Origin: Desulfovibrionaceae bacterium
Lineage (GTDB): Bacteria > Desulfobacterota > Desulfovibrionia > Desulfovibrionales > Desulfovibrionaceae
Assembly: GCA_016932995.1 (NCBI GenBank)
Contig: JAFGBU010000038.1
Coordinates: 1 to 55,563, forward strand
Direction of reading: 5' to 3'
DNA length: 55,563 bases
The position numbers were made by a program, and so were the translations under genes. Shown piece after piece: positions 42,565-51,437 of the stretch. Each line of letters starts with the position of its first letter. Positions within the stretch are counted from its first letter, which is position 1. Under the pieces are notes generated by a model that saw only the letters and a list, made by a program, of their open reading frames with translations, made no database searches and was not told the DNA's origin.

Positions 42565-42795
42565 CTAGGCTTCGACGGATTCATCCACGACTATCCCGGC
42601 CTCGGGGATGGCCCTGTCCGGAAGGACCTTTTCCGCGGCCACCTCGCGCAGGGCGGTGACGACTTCCTTGTTCTTGGACTCGACCAGCGGGGTGTACCCT
42701 TCCCGGTACTGCTTGACCCGCTTGATGGCCATCTGGACGATCAAAAAACGGTTGCCGACCTTCTGAAGACAGTCTTCAACAGTGATTCTGGCCAT
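42565..42795 (-). CDS. rpoZ: RNA polymerase omega subunit
   Basis: 76 residues, close to the usual omega length. The core [19 protein letters not shown] and MAIKRVKQ match the conserved N-terminal helices that clamp the beta-prime subunit. The ATG at 42795 has AGGAG about 7 nt upstream; a frame-open start 21 nt earlier lacks one. Located between DUF4340 and dnaJ, with 2 nt to dnaJ. Confidence 0.92.
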   Translation of the reverse strand: MARITVEDCLQKVGNRFLIVQMAIKRVKQYREGYTPLVESKNKEVVTALREVAAEKVLPDRAIPEAGIVVDESVEA

Positions 42796-42831
42796 GACCA
42801 CTCCTTGCGCCTGCATCCACAGCCGCGCTCA

Positions 42832-44187
42832 TCAGCTCGCGAAATCCTTGTTGGGCAGGAAAAGGCCCTTGAGATCGTTGAGCAGCTGATTGGATACCGG
42901 ATAATATTTGTCCTCGGACCCGACCCGAAGCCAACACTGGCCCACGGGGAGCTCCTTGTCCTCATAAAACGACAACAGCGACAACACCTTGCCCTGAACG
43001 TCCTGCAACTCGCAGGTCATGGACCAAAGGGCGGACGTGGGCAGCCGAACCCCGGGCTCGGCCTCGAACTGTAATTCTGTAAATCGCCACAGGGTCAAGT
43101 CAATACCCAGGACATTGCTTTTGCCGCTCCTCTCCCTCCAGCCGGTCTCGGTCTTCTCGGCCTCGAAGACCTCCTGGCCGTAGGTCACGCGCACCAGCTC
43201 GATGTCCCCGAGGTTGAGACTGACCACGCTGCGGCCCTTGAGCTCGAAGGCCGTCTTCACCAACGGCCTGATCCGGTCCCAACCGACCTCGAACAGGCAG
43301 GGCTGCCTGCTGGACTGGCCCAGGAGCCCGGTCTCGTCGCCGGGGACCTGAAAAAGCCGCAAGAACTCCGGCTCCGAAGACTTCCTGGGCCAGAGGGCGA
43401 ACTCCAGCAGGGCCGCCTGGCCCGGCAGGGGCCGGCCGGACTCCAGGCGGGAGGCCTTGAGGCTGAGCAGGTTGTGCAGGTAGAGCTTGACCTCGGCCTC
43501 GGACAGGGCGTTGTCCTTGACCGTGTCCGGACGCAGGAAAAAATACTTGCCGTCCCTGGACTCGGCCTCCCAGTCCAGGCCCTCCAGGCCCTTGAGGCCC
43601 ATCCTGGCGACCTGGTCCTCGGCCACCTCGAAGACCTTGAGGTCATGGTAATAATCCATGGGGTGATCGACCTGGCGCAACCAGCTCTTGTCGAGCAGGA
43701 ACAAAATGTCCGGGGTCAGCGAGCTCAGGGCGTAGACGCCCTCTCCCGAGGGGTTCTCCTTGCCCAGGCTGAATTCGAGGTCCTTGCCCGGGCCCTGGAC
43801 CCCGACGATCCTGAGCACAAGGCCGGGCCCGGCCAGGCCAAAGGCCTCGGCCTGGCTCCGGGCAAAGGGGCCCAGGACCCTCTTGGGCCTGTTGGCGGAG
43901 ATGAAGTTCAACAGGGCCGTGAACTTGGCCAGGTCGGCCTTGGGCGCGCAGATGTCTCCGGGCCGGGCCGCGAGCGGCCTGACCAGCCAGGCCCCGGCGC
44001 CGGGCTCGAACACATAGGACTCGGTGGGCGTGCGGACCTCAAGGGCGGCGACCTTGGCGGGCTCGATGACCGGCCATTGGGCCTCGTCCGCCGGGCCCTG
44101 CCTGACGGCGAAACCGAAATAGTAGACCCCCAGCGCCAGCAGGACGAGCGCCAGCGGGAGGCCGATGAACCCCCACCATGTCTTCAA
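42832..44187 (-). CDS. DUF4340 domain-containing membrane-anchored protein
   Basis: 451 residues from a TTG at 44187 (TTG-AAG-ACA-TGG), preceded by AGGAGG at about 10 nt. The only nearby ATG is out of frame. One membrane helix at about residues 8-27 (GLPLALVLLALGVYYFGF) is followed by a periplasmic part containing the DUF4340 beta repeats (VAALEVRTPTESYVFE near residue 47). Such genes often lie next to Gld-type ABC transporters, but none is here. Function unknown. It heads the rpoZ-dnaJ-moaC unit. Confidence 0.78.
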   Translation of the reverse strand: MKTWWGFIGLPLALVLLALGVYYFGFAVRQGPADEAQWPVIEPAKVAALEVRTPTESYVFEPGAGAWLVRPLAARPGDICAPKADLAKFTALLNFISANRPKRVLGPFARSQAEAFGLAGPGLVLRIVGVQGPGKDLEFSLGKENPSGEGVYALSSLTPDILFLLDKSWLRQVDHPMDYYHDLKVFEVAEDQVARMGLKGLEGLDWEAESRDGKYFFLRPDTVKDNALSEAEVKLYLHNLLSLKASRLESGRPLPGQAALLEFALWPRKSSEPEFLRLFQVPGDETGLLGQSSRQPCLFEVGWDRIRPLVKTAFELKGRSVVSLNLGDIELVRVTYGQEVFEAEKTETGWRERSGKSNVLGIDLTLWRFTELQFEAEPGVRLPTSALWSMTCELQDVQGKVLSLLSFYEDKELPVGQCWLRVGSEDKYYPVSNQLLNDLKGLFLPNKDFAS

Positions 44188-44416
44188 AACCGGGTTTCCT
44201 CCTGGTCGCTATCCTCGGGAAACCTCAATCTTCGCATTGAGTCAAGATATTGGACCCTGTAAGGCCGCGCCTCGCCAGGGAACTGGTCAGTCGCCCGGGA
44301 CCCCGCAATGCAGAGCAAGGAGAGGAACGTATATCCCCACCCCTTGCAAGTCAAGGGCGAATAAACTAGTGACTGCACTCTGCAAAGCGGCCGCAAAAGC
44401 ACCTGGAGAAAAGACC

Positions 44417-45208
44417 ATGGCCGGATGGGGCAAGCTCACCTTCGCCCAGAAAAAATGCGTCTCCACCGTGGGCCTTGCGATGCACAGGACCCAGATGGTC
44501 CGACCCGGGTCCCGGGTCGGGGTGGCCGTGTCCGGCGGGGTGGACAGCTTCGCCCTGCTCCAGATACTGATCCTGCGCCAAGCCATCGTGCCCTTTGACC
44601 TGGAGCTCATGGTCCTGCACGTGAACCCCGGCTTCGACCGGCTCAGCCACCTGGCCCTGGCCGAGTTCGCGGCCCGAAACGGCCTGGCCGCGCACCTGGA
44701 GGTCACGGACTTCGGGCCCAGGGCCCACAGCAAGGAGAACCTCAAGCGCTCGCCGTGCTTCCTGTGCAGCCGGCTGCGCAGGAAACGGCTCTTCGACCTC
44801 TGCCGCCGATACCGTTTGAGCCATCTGGCCTTCGGGCACACGGCCGACGACCTCCTGGACACCTTCTTCATGAACCTGATGCAGAACGGCAGGGTCGAAG
44901 GCCTGTCCATCAGCGAGCCGTTCTTCAACGGCCGGCTGCAGGTGGTCAGGCCGGCGCTGCTGCTCGAAAAGGGCCTGCTTCGGACAGCGGCCAGGCAGTG
45001 GGGCCTGCCGATCCAGGAAAACCCCTGCCCCTCGAACGGCCGCACCAAGCGGGACCAGATCCATTCCTGGCTCGCCCGGACCTGGTCCGGGGACAAGAGG
45101 ATAAGGAACAACCTGCTGAACGGCCTGGTGCGCTGGCAGCTTGACGCGGCCTTGCGGAATGGTATATACCCCGGTCCAGTAAAAGGCCGCGCGCATTCGG
45201 ACACCTAA
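44417..45208 (+). CDS. TtcA-like PP-loop ATPase (tRNA thiolation family)
   Basis: 263 residues. The ATP-binding PP-loop is AVSGGVDSFALLQIL near residues 37-50 (TtcA itself has SGGKDS). CFLCSRLRRKRLFDL near residue 113 matches the CxxC of TtcA, which holds an Fe-S cluster, and HLAFGHTADDLLDTFFMNL is the family's second motif. A further cysteine, NPCPSNG, could be the third ligand. It probably thiolates tRNA or is a close relative. GGAGAAAAG precedes the ATG. It is divergent from DUF4340 (229 nt between them) and 16 nt from the M23 gene. Confidence 0.82.
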   Translation: MAGWGKLTFAQKKCVSTVGLAMHRTQMVRPGSRVGVAVSGGVDSFALLQILILRQAIVPFDLELMVLHVNPGFDRLSHLALAEFAARNGLAAHLEVTDFGPRAHSKENLKRSPCFLCSRLRRKRLFDLCRRYRLSHLAFGHTADDLLDTFFMNLMQNGRVEGLSISEPFFNGRLQVVRPALLLEKGLLRTAARQWGLPIQENPCPSNGRTKRDQIHSWLARTWSGDKRIRNNLLNGLVRWQLDAALRNGIYPGPVKGRAHSDT

Positions 45209-45224
45209 TCCGCACAGGGGCGCC

Positions 45225-46133
45225 ATGTTCTTCGAAAAGTACCAGCTCCTCCTGTTCAAAGAAAAACACGGCAACTGCCGCAACTTCCAACTGCGCGGCT
45301 GGATGATAGCCTCCTTTTTCCTGGTCCTGGGCCTGCTCGCCGCGGGCAACGCCTTTCTCTGGAAATACTACAGCACCCACCACAAACTCGAAAAAACCCT
45401 GAGCCTGGCGGAAAAAACGGTCCAGGAACAGAAGTCGCAACTCTTAAGCCTGTCCCAAAAAATAACCTCCCTGCAAAAGAACCTGGCCCGCATCAATGAT
45501 TTCGACTCCAAGCTCAGGATGATGATCAATCTCGAGCAGGAGAACGTCCAGGACCCGGCCGCTTCCAAGGGCGGGCCGAACACCAACGACTTCTCCAAGG
45601 GTTACCTGCCCCTGTACAGGCAGGAGCTCCTGGCCCGCAAGATGCACGACTTCCTGCGCCAGCTCAACGTGGAGGCCAGGCTCGAGGAGGTCCGCCAGCA
45701 GGAGATCATCCACAGGCTGCAGACCGACCTCGACCGCCTGGAATCCACCCCGTCCATCTGGCCGGCCACGGGCTGGCTGACCTCGCACTTCGCCTGGCGC
45801 ACCTCGCCGTTCACCGGCAAACGCGAGTTCCACAAGGGCATCGACATCTCCGCCCCCCGGGGCACGCCCATCTACGCGCCGGCCAGGGGCAAGATCGTCT
45901 TCGCCGGCCGGGACTCCTCGTACGGCCTGAGCGTCAAGCTGCGCCACGACTCCAGCCTGGAGACCGTCTACGCCCACCTGCAACGCTTCGCGATCAAGCC
46001 GGGCCAGAACGTGTCCCGGGGCGAGCTGCTCGGATACGTGGGCAACACCGGCCGCAGCACCGGCCCCCACCTGCACTACGAGGTCAGGGTCAACGGGGTC
46101 CCGGTGAACCCCCTGCGCTACATACTGAACTGA
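45225..46133 (+). CDS. M23-family peptidoglycan endopeptidase (LytM)
   Basis: 302 residues. The cytoplasmic N-terminus (about 25 residues) precedes one membrane helix (IASFFLVLGLLAAGNAFLW) and a coiled coil (about residues 50-100). The C-terminal LytM domain has the zinc ligands His and Asp in FHKGIDISAPRGTP and the HxH in GPHLHYEV. It would cut peptidoglycan cross-links in the periplasm, or act as an activator if inactive; the active-site residues are all present. AGGGG precedes the ATG. The hairpin terminator at 46161 follows. Confidence 0.9.
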   Translation: MFFEKYQLLLFKEKHGNCRNFQLRGWMIASFFLVLGLLAAGNAFLWKYYSTHHKLEKTLSLAEKTVQEQKSQLLSLSQKITSLQKNLARINDFDSKLRMMINLEQENVQDPAASKGGPNTNDFSKGYLPLYRQELLARKMHDFLRQLNVEARLEEVRQQEIIHRLQTDLDRLESTPSIWPATGWLTSHFAWRTSPFTGKREFHKGIDISAPRGTPIYAPARGKIVFAGRDSSYGLSVKLRHDSSLETVYAHLQRFAIKPGQNVSRGELLGYVGNTGRSTGPHLHYEVRVNGVPVNPLRYILN

Positions 46134-46160
46134 GTCCGGAACGCACAGATCCGCAACCCC

Positions 46161-46194
46161 GGCCCTGTCGGCGCAACGCCCGGCAGGGCCTTTT
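46161..46194 (+). terminator. Terminator after the M23 peptidase gene
   Basis: GGCCCTG (46161-46167) pairs with CAGGGCC (46184-46190), extended inward by a few pairs with one mismatch, followed by TTTT (46191-46194). It separates the M23 gene from the flagellar operon. Confidence 0.78.
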
Positions 46195-46221
46195 CGCGTC
46201 CGATCCGTGACCCCCCAACCC

Positions 46222-46237
46222 TGGACCGCCTCTTGCA
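46222..46237 (+). promoter_or_regulatory. Putative sigma54 promoter of the flagellar export operon
   Basis: TGGACC, five bases, then TTGCA (46222-46237). The GG-N10-GC core and the -12 element are perfect; two bases of the -24 hexamer differ. It lies about 83 nt before the fliR start, between the terminator and that gene. sigma54 control of flagellar genes is common. Confidence 0.5.
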
Positions 46238-46319
46238 ATGCACTGCCCTGAAGCCAGGGGCAAGGCAGCCCTGAAAAACAGAACCGGTTTCAAGATCAAG
46301 ACGGCCTGAAAGGAGCGGC

Positions 46320-47102
46320 ATGGACATCTTCCATTTCGACCCGGCCGCCACGTTGAGCTTCTTCCTCACCCTGTTCAGGATCAGCGTGGTCCTCTTCCTG
46401 CTGCCGTTCTTCGGCGGAAGGACGCTGCCCGCGCCGGTCAAGGCGGCCATGCTCCTGGTCCTGAGCTTCGCGGTCTGGCCCCGGCTCTCGTTCCCGGCCG
46501 AAATGATGCCCGCAAGCGGGTGGAACATCGGCCTGATGCTCCTCGGCGAGGTCGTCCTGGGCCTGGTCATGGGGATGATGGTCAACTTCCTGTTCGCCGC
46601 GGTCCAGACCGGGGGCCAGATAATCGGCTTTCAGATGGGCTTTGCCATGATCAACGTGGTCGATCCCCTGACCGGCCTGAGCGAGGCGGTCACGGCCCAC
46701 TTTTTGTACATGTGCACGACCCTGGTGTTTCTGGCCATAAACGGGCACCTGTTCCTGCTCCAGGGCCTGGCCCAGAGCTTCGAATACATCCCCCCGGGCA
46801 GGCTCTTTCTCTCGCCCCAGCTGGTGAACAACATCCTCGACTTCTCCAAGGTCATGTTCACCCTGGCCATCAAGATCGCGGCCCCGGTCATGGCCGCCCT
46901 GTTCATCGTGGACCTGGCCCTGGCCCTGATCTCCAGGGCCGCCCCGCAGATGCACGTGCTGACCCTCGGATTCCCGGTCAAGATCGCGGTCGGCTTCTTC
47001 TTTTTGGCCTTCATCTTCAACGTGCTCTCGGACTACGTGGCCGGATACGTGAAGGGCCTCGACCCCTTGTTCCTGAACCTGTTCAAGTCCGTGGCCGGCT
47101 GA
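46320..47102 (+). CDS. fliR: Flagellar export apparatus protein FliR
   Basis: 260 residues, mostly hydrophobic with about six helices. The core of the type III export gate with FliP/FliQ. GEVVLGLVMGMMVNFLFAAVQ and GFQMGFAMINVVDPL are characteristic. AAAGGAGCGGC precedes the ATG. First gene behind the sigma54 candidate, 16 nt before flhB. fliP and fliQ are not in the window. Confidence 0.92.
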   Translation: MDIFHFDPAATLSFFLTLFRISVVLFLLPFFGGRTLPAPVKAAMLLVLSFAVWPRLSFPAEMMPASGWNIGLMLLGEVVLGLVMGMMVNFLFAAVQTGGQIIGFQMGFAMINVVDPLTGLSEAVTAHFLYMCTTLVFLAINGHLFLLQGLAQSFEYIPPGRLFLSPQLVNNILDFSKVMFTLAIKIAAPVMAALFIVDLALALISRAAPQMHVLTLGFPVKIAVGFFFLAFIFNVLSDYVAGYVKGLDPLFLNLFKSVAG

Positions 47103-47118
47103 GGCCGGGACCTGCGCC

Positions 47119-48189
47119 ATGCCCCAGAAAGACCCGAGCAGGACGGAAAAGGCGACCCCGAAGAGGCGCGACAAGGTCAGGGAGGACGGAAACGTCCCCA
47201 AGGGCTCGGAGCTGGGCAAGAGCATAGTGCTCTTGGCCGGGGTCCTGGCCCTGAGGTTTCTGGTCGGGTTCTACCACCAGCAGTTCCACGACATCTACGT
47301 GTTCTTCCTCAAGGACAGCCTGTCCCAGGAGCTCACGCCCGAGACGGTCTATTACATGTTCTTGTGGAGCATCAAGAAGATCGCGCTCATGGTCATGCCG
47401 CTCATGCTCATGCTGGCCTTCACCGCCTACCTGACCATGCGCCTCCAGGTGGGCAAGCTCTGGACCACCAAGGTGCTCAAGCCGAAGTTCGGCAAGATAT
47501 TCAACGTGATAAGCGGCCTGAAAAACCTCATGCTCAGCGCCCAGGCCTTTGTGCGCTTCGGCAGGAGCATACTCCAGGCCCTGGCCGTGGGCATCGCGCC
47601 GTACATCGTCATCAAGCAGGAGATCGGCAACCTCGTGCCGCTGTTCTACGAGAACACCTCCGGGGTCGCGATGTACCTCTTGTCCACGGGCTACAAGATG
47701 GCCTGCTACGCCCTGGTGCCCATGATGCTCATCGGCATAGCCGACCTCTGGTACACGCGCTGGGACTACGAGGAAAACCTCAAGATGACCAAGGACGAGA
47801 TCAAGGACGAACGCCGCCAGGCAGAGGGCGATCCGGTCATCAAGGCCCAGCAGCAGAGGAAGATGCTGGAGGTCATGGCCAGGCGCATGCTCGCGGACGT
47901 GCCCAAGGCCGACGTGGTCATCACCAACCCGACGCACCTGGCCGTGGCCCTGCGCTACGACATCGCCAAGGCCCCGGCGCCCATGGTCCTGGCCAAGGGC
48001 GCGAACCACCTGGCCGAGAAGATCAAAGAGGTGGCCAGGGAGAACAACGTGCCCATACGCGAGGACAAGCCCCTGGCACAGGCTTTGTATAAGCAGGTCG
48101 AGATCGGGCAGAGCATCCCCGAGGAACTGTATCAGGCCGTGGCCGCGGTCCTCGCCAGCCTCGACAAGTTCAGGCGACAGAGGCGCTAG
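47119..48189 (+). CDS. flhB: Flagellar export switch protein FlhB
   Basis: 356 residues. The N-terminal EKATPKRRDKVREDGNVPKG, four membrane helices and then the cytoplasmic domain with the autocleavage motif NPTHLAVALRYD (cleavage between Asn and Pro) are all present. Cleavage switches export from rod/hook to filament substrates. It follows fliR by 16 nt and precedes flhA by 49 nt. Confidence 0.95.
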   Translation: MPQKDPSRTEKATPKRRDKVREDGNVPKGSELGKSIVLLAGVLALRFLVGFYHQQFHDIYVFFLKDSLSQELTPETVYYMFLWSIKKIALMVMPLMLMLAFTAYLTMRLQVGKLWTTKVLKPKFGKIFNVISGLKNLMLSAQAFVRFGRSILQALAVGIAPYIVIKQEIGNLVPLFYENTSGVAMYLLSTGYKMACYALVPMMLIGIADLWYTRWDYEENLKMTKDEIKDERRQAEGDPVIKAQQQRKMLEVMARRMLADVPKADVVITNPTHLAVALRYDIAKAPAPMVLAKGANHLAEKIKEVARENNVPIREDKPLAQALYKQVEIGQSIPEELYQAVAAVLASLDKFRRQRR

Positions 48190-48238
48190 CGCCCGGCCCG
48201 GACCATGGGGGACGCCCCCGGGACAAGGTGTCAAATTT

Positions 48239-50341
48239 ATGGCTCAAAGCGCCACCAAATCAGCCATAATGAACCTGGACTACCAGAAGTTCGCCAAGCA
48301 GGGAGACATCCTGCTGGCCGCGGGCGTGGTGACCATCCTGTTCGTCATGCTCGTGCCCCTGCCCACGCCGTTCATCGATTTCATGCTCACGGTGAGCATC
48401 TCCCTGAGCCTGGTGGTCCTGGTCACCTCCATGTTCATGGGCTCGCCCCTCGAGTTCTCCATCTTCCCCTCCCTGCTTCTGGTCACCACCATGCTCAGGC
48501 TGGCCCTGAACGTGGCCACCACCAGGATCATCCTCCTGCACGGCGACGAGGGCACCCAGGCCGCGGGATCGGTCATCCAGAGCTTCGGCGAGTTCGTTGT
48601 CGGCGGCAACTACGTCATCGGCATCGTCATCTTCCTGATCCTGTTCATCCTGAACAAGGTGGTCATCGTCACCGGCACCACGCGCATCGCCGAGGTCGCG
48701 GCCAGGTTCACCCTGGACTCCATGCCCGGCAAGCAGATGGCCATCGAGGCCGACCTGAACGCGGGCCTCATCGACGAGAAGGAAGCCACCCATCGAAGGG
48801 ATCTGATCCGCAGGGAGGCCGACTTCTACGGGGCCATGGACGGCGCGGGCAAGTTCGTTTCCGGAGACGTCAAGGCGGGCATCATCATCACCGGCGTGAA
48901 CATCGTCGGCGGCTTTCTCATCGGGGTCATCCAGAAGAACATGGGCTGGATGGACGCCGCCCAGACCTACACCCTGCTGACCATCGGCGACGGCCTGGTG
49001 GCCACCATCCCCTCGCTGATCATCTCCACCTCGGCGGGCATCATCGTCTCCAGGGCCGCGGCCGAGGCCAAGATGGGCGAGGAGTTCCTGGGCCAACTCA
49101 CCTTCCACACCCGGGCCCTGAAGCTGGTCTCGGTCATCCTGGTGATCTTCGGCATCGTGCCCGGCATGCCCACAGTGCCCTTCCTGACCCTGGCCGCAAT
49201 CGTGTTCTGGGTCTCCAGGGTGTCCGGCAGGCAGAAGGCCGAGCTCGAGGCCGCGGCGGACAAGTCCAAAAAGGGCGAGACGCCGACCCTGGACACCCCG
49301 GAGGAGGTCCAGTCGCTCCTGCCCCTCGACCAGCTGGAGCTCGAGGTCGGCTACGGCCTCATACCCCTGGTGGACGAGGAGCAGAACGGAAACCTGCTCT
49401 CCCGGATCCGGTCCATCAGACGCCAGTTCGCCCTGGACATGGGGGTCATCATCCCCTCGCTGCACCTGCGCGACAACCTGCAGCTCAAGCCCGGCGAATA
49501 CAAGGTGCTCATCAAGGGCAACCCCGTGGCCTCGGCCGAGATACTCATCGACCACTACCTGGCCATGGACCCGGGCGACGCCAAGCACCGCATCAAGGGC
49601 GTGGAGACCGTGGAGCCGGCCTTCAACCTCCCGGCCCTGTGGATTCCGGAGTCCCAAAAGGAGGAGGCCATGCTCGCGGGGTACACCGTGGTCGATCCGT
49701 CCACCGTGGTCGCCACGCACCTCACCGAGATATTCCGCCGCAACCTCCACGAGTTCCTGGGCCGCCAGGAGGTCCAGGAGCTGCTCGACAACCTGTCCAA
49801 GCGGGCGCCCAAGGCCGTGGAGAACCTGGTCCCGAACATCCTTGCCCTGGGCACCGTCCAGAAGGTCCTCCAGGGCCTGGTCCGGGAAAGCGTGTCCGTC
49901 AGGGACCTGCTGACCATCGTCGAGACCCTGGCCGACTACGGCGCGGCCAGCCAGGACCCGGCCCAGCTCACCGAGTACGTGCGCTCGAAGATGTCCAGGA
50001 CCATTGTCAAGCCCTACCTGGCCGCCGACGGCAGCCTGCCCATCCTGACCCTGGGCCCGAGCGTGGACAAGATTCTCAGCGAAAGCCTCAGGCCCGCGGA
50101 ACAGGGCGGATATCTGGCCCTGGAGCCGGGCATGGCCCAGAAGATACTCCGGGCCATAAACAAGGCCACGGAAAAGGCGGTCGGGGCGGACGGCCAGCCG
50201 GTCCTGCTCACCGCGCCGCACATCAGGTCCCAACTCGCCCAGCTGCTCATCCGTTTCCTGCCGACCCTGCCGGTCATCTCCCAGGCCGAGATACCGACGG
50301 ACATAAAAATAACCTCCCTGGCCGTGGTAACCATGGATTAA
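48239..50341 (+). CDS. flhA: Flagellar export protein FlhA
   Basis: 700 residues. Eight membrane helices occupy the first half, with the conserved FHIPEP-type blocks SLLLVTTMLRLALNVATTR and MPGKQMAIEADLNAGLIDEKEA. The C-terminal cytoplasmic domain (about residue 360 on) docks export substrates. The ATG follows a weak AAGGTG. It ends 4 nt before flhF. Confidence 0.95.
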   Translation: MAQSATKSAIMNLDYQKFAKQGDILLAAGVVTILFVMLVPLPTPFIDFMLTVSISLSLVVLVTSMFMGSPLEFSIFPSLLLVTTMLRLALNVATTRIILLHGDEGTQAAGSVIQSFGEFVVGGNYVIGIVIFLILFILNKVVIVTGTTRIAEVAARFTLDSMPGKQMAIEADLNAGLIDEKEATHRRDLIRREADFYGAMDGAGKFVSGDVKAGIIITGVNIVGGFLIGVIQKNMGWMDAAQTYTLLTIGDGLVATIPSLIISTSAGIIVSRAAAEAKMGEEFLGQLTFHTRALKLVSVILVIFGIVPGMPTVPFLTLAAIVFWVSRVSGRQKAELEAAADKSKKGETPTLDTPEEVQSLLPLDQLELEVGYGLIPLVDEEQNGNLLSRIRSIRRQFALDMGVIIPSLHLRDNLQLKPGEYKVLIKGNPVASAEILIDHYLAMDPGDAKHRIKGVETVEPAFNLPALWIPESQKEEAMLAGYTVVDPSTVVATHLTEIFRRNLHEFLGRQEVQELLDNLSKRAPKAVENLVPNILALGTVQKVLQGLVRESVSVRDLLTIVETLADYGAASQDPAQLTEYVRSKMSRTIVKPYLAADGSLPILTLGPSVDKILSESLRPAEQGGYLALEPGMAQKILRAINKATEKAVGADGQPVLLTAPHIRSQLAQLLIRFLPTLPVISQAEIPTDIKITSLAVVTMD

Positions 50342-50345
50342 ATCT

Positions 50346-51437
50346 ATGAAGCTGAAGACCTTCAAGGGCAAGAACACCACGGAGACCCTGGCCAAGATCA
50401 AGGCCGAGCTCGGCGACGAGGCGGTCATCCTCAGCAACCGGACCGTGGACAGGAACGGCAGGCAGGTCTGCGAGATCACGGCCGCGGTCGAGGGCGCCGG
50501 GTCCGGGCCGAGCAGGGACGAGTACCTGGACGGGGCCCTGGCCGGCGGCGCGCCCTGGTCCCGGGAGTGGGGGGAGATAAGGTCGCACCTCCTGGCCCTG
50601 CTCAGGCCCAAGATGGACCTCGCCCGGCTCTCGCCCAGGCAGCGGCTGGCCCTGGAGTTCCTGGAGCGGGAGGGCGTGGAGGACTCCGTGCTCCTGGACA
50701 TCTTCCGGGAGCTCAAGGACAGCCCGGGCAGCTCCATCCTCCAGGTCCTGGACCGCATCGCCCCGGTCAAGGCCGTGGGCAACGGGGCCTGGCCCGAGAA
50801 ATACCAGGGCTTTGTCGGCCCGCACGGCTCGGGCAAGACCTGGTCGCTCATCCGCGTGGCCCTGCTCCTGAAGCACAACTCCCCCAAAGCCAGCATCTGC
50901 CTGGCCTCGACCGACCAGGACCAGGGCAAGGGGCGCATGATCCTCAGGCACTACGCCGAGCTGTCCGGCCTGACCTTTCGAGACGCCTCGGGCAGGGACG
51001 GATTCAAGGCCCTGACCCGGGAGGGCCGCGGTTTCGACCTCGTGCTCATCGACCTGCCCGGCCTGAGCGGGCCGACCAACCTGGAGGACCAGCTGACCTC
51101 CCTGGGCATGGCCGACGGCTGCGACCTGGCCCTGCACCTGGTCATGAGCCCCCTGTTCAGCCCGGGCCAGTTCGAGGCCTTCAGGCGCAAGTACTCCAGC
51201 GCCAAGCTCAAAAGCCTGATCTGGACGAAACTTGACGAAGCCTGTACGTATGGAGCGATGATCAATATGGCGCACGCCAGCGGGCTGCCGGTCTCCGCCC
51301 TGTCCTTCGGCGCGGGCCTGAAGAACAGCCTGGCCCCGGCCAGGCGGGAAAGCCTCTGGAGGCTGGTCTTCAAGCACCAGCTGCCGGGCCCGGAACAGGT
51401 CCCGAAAACCACGCAGGGAGGCCGAACAAGGCCATGA
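50346..51437 (+). CDS. flhF: Flagellar biosynthesis GTPase FlhF
   Basis: 363 residues. N-terminal B-domain start MKLKTFKGKNTTETLAKIK, then the SRP-type NG domain. G1 is GPHGSGKTWS (the usual form is GPTGVGKTTT), G3 reads DLPGLSG rather than DTAGRS and G4 is WTKLDEA. FlhF sets the site and number of polar flagella with FlhG. The altered G1/G3 residues suggest changed GTP hydrolysis. It overlaps flhG by 4 nt (ATGA). Confidence 0.88.
   Translation: MKLKTFKGKNTTETLAKIKAELGDEAVILSNRTVDRNGRQVCEITAAVEGAGSGPSRDEYLDGALAGGAPWSREWGEIRSHLLALLRPKMDLARLSPRQRLALEFLEREGVEDSVLLDIFRELKDSPGSSILQVLDRIAPVKAVGNGAWPEKYQGFVGPHGSGKTWSLIRVALLLKHNSPKASICLASTDQDQGKGRMILRHYAELSGLTFRDASGRDGFKALTREGRGFDLVLIDLPGLSGPTNLEDQLTSLGMADGCDLALHLVMSPLFSPGQFEAFRRKYSSAKLKSLIWTKLDEACTYGAMINMAHASGLPVSALSFGAGLKNSLAPARRESLWRLVFKHQLPGPEQVPKTTQGGRTRP

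Noticed and set aside
48260-50938. 892-codon minus-strand frame opposite flhA
   Set aside because: Antisense to a complete FlhA; low-complexity sequence.
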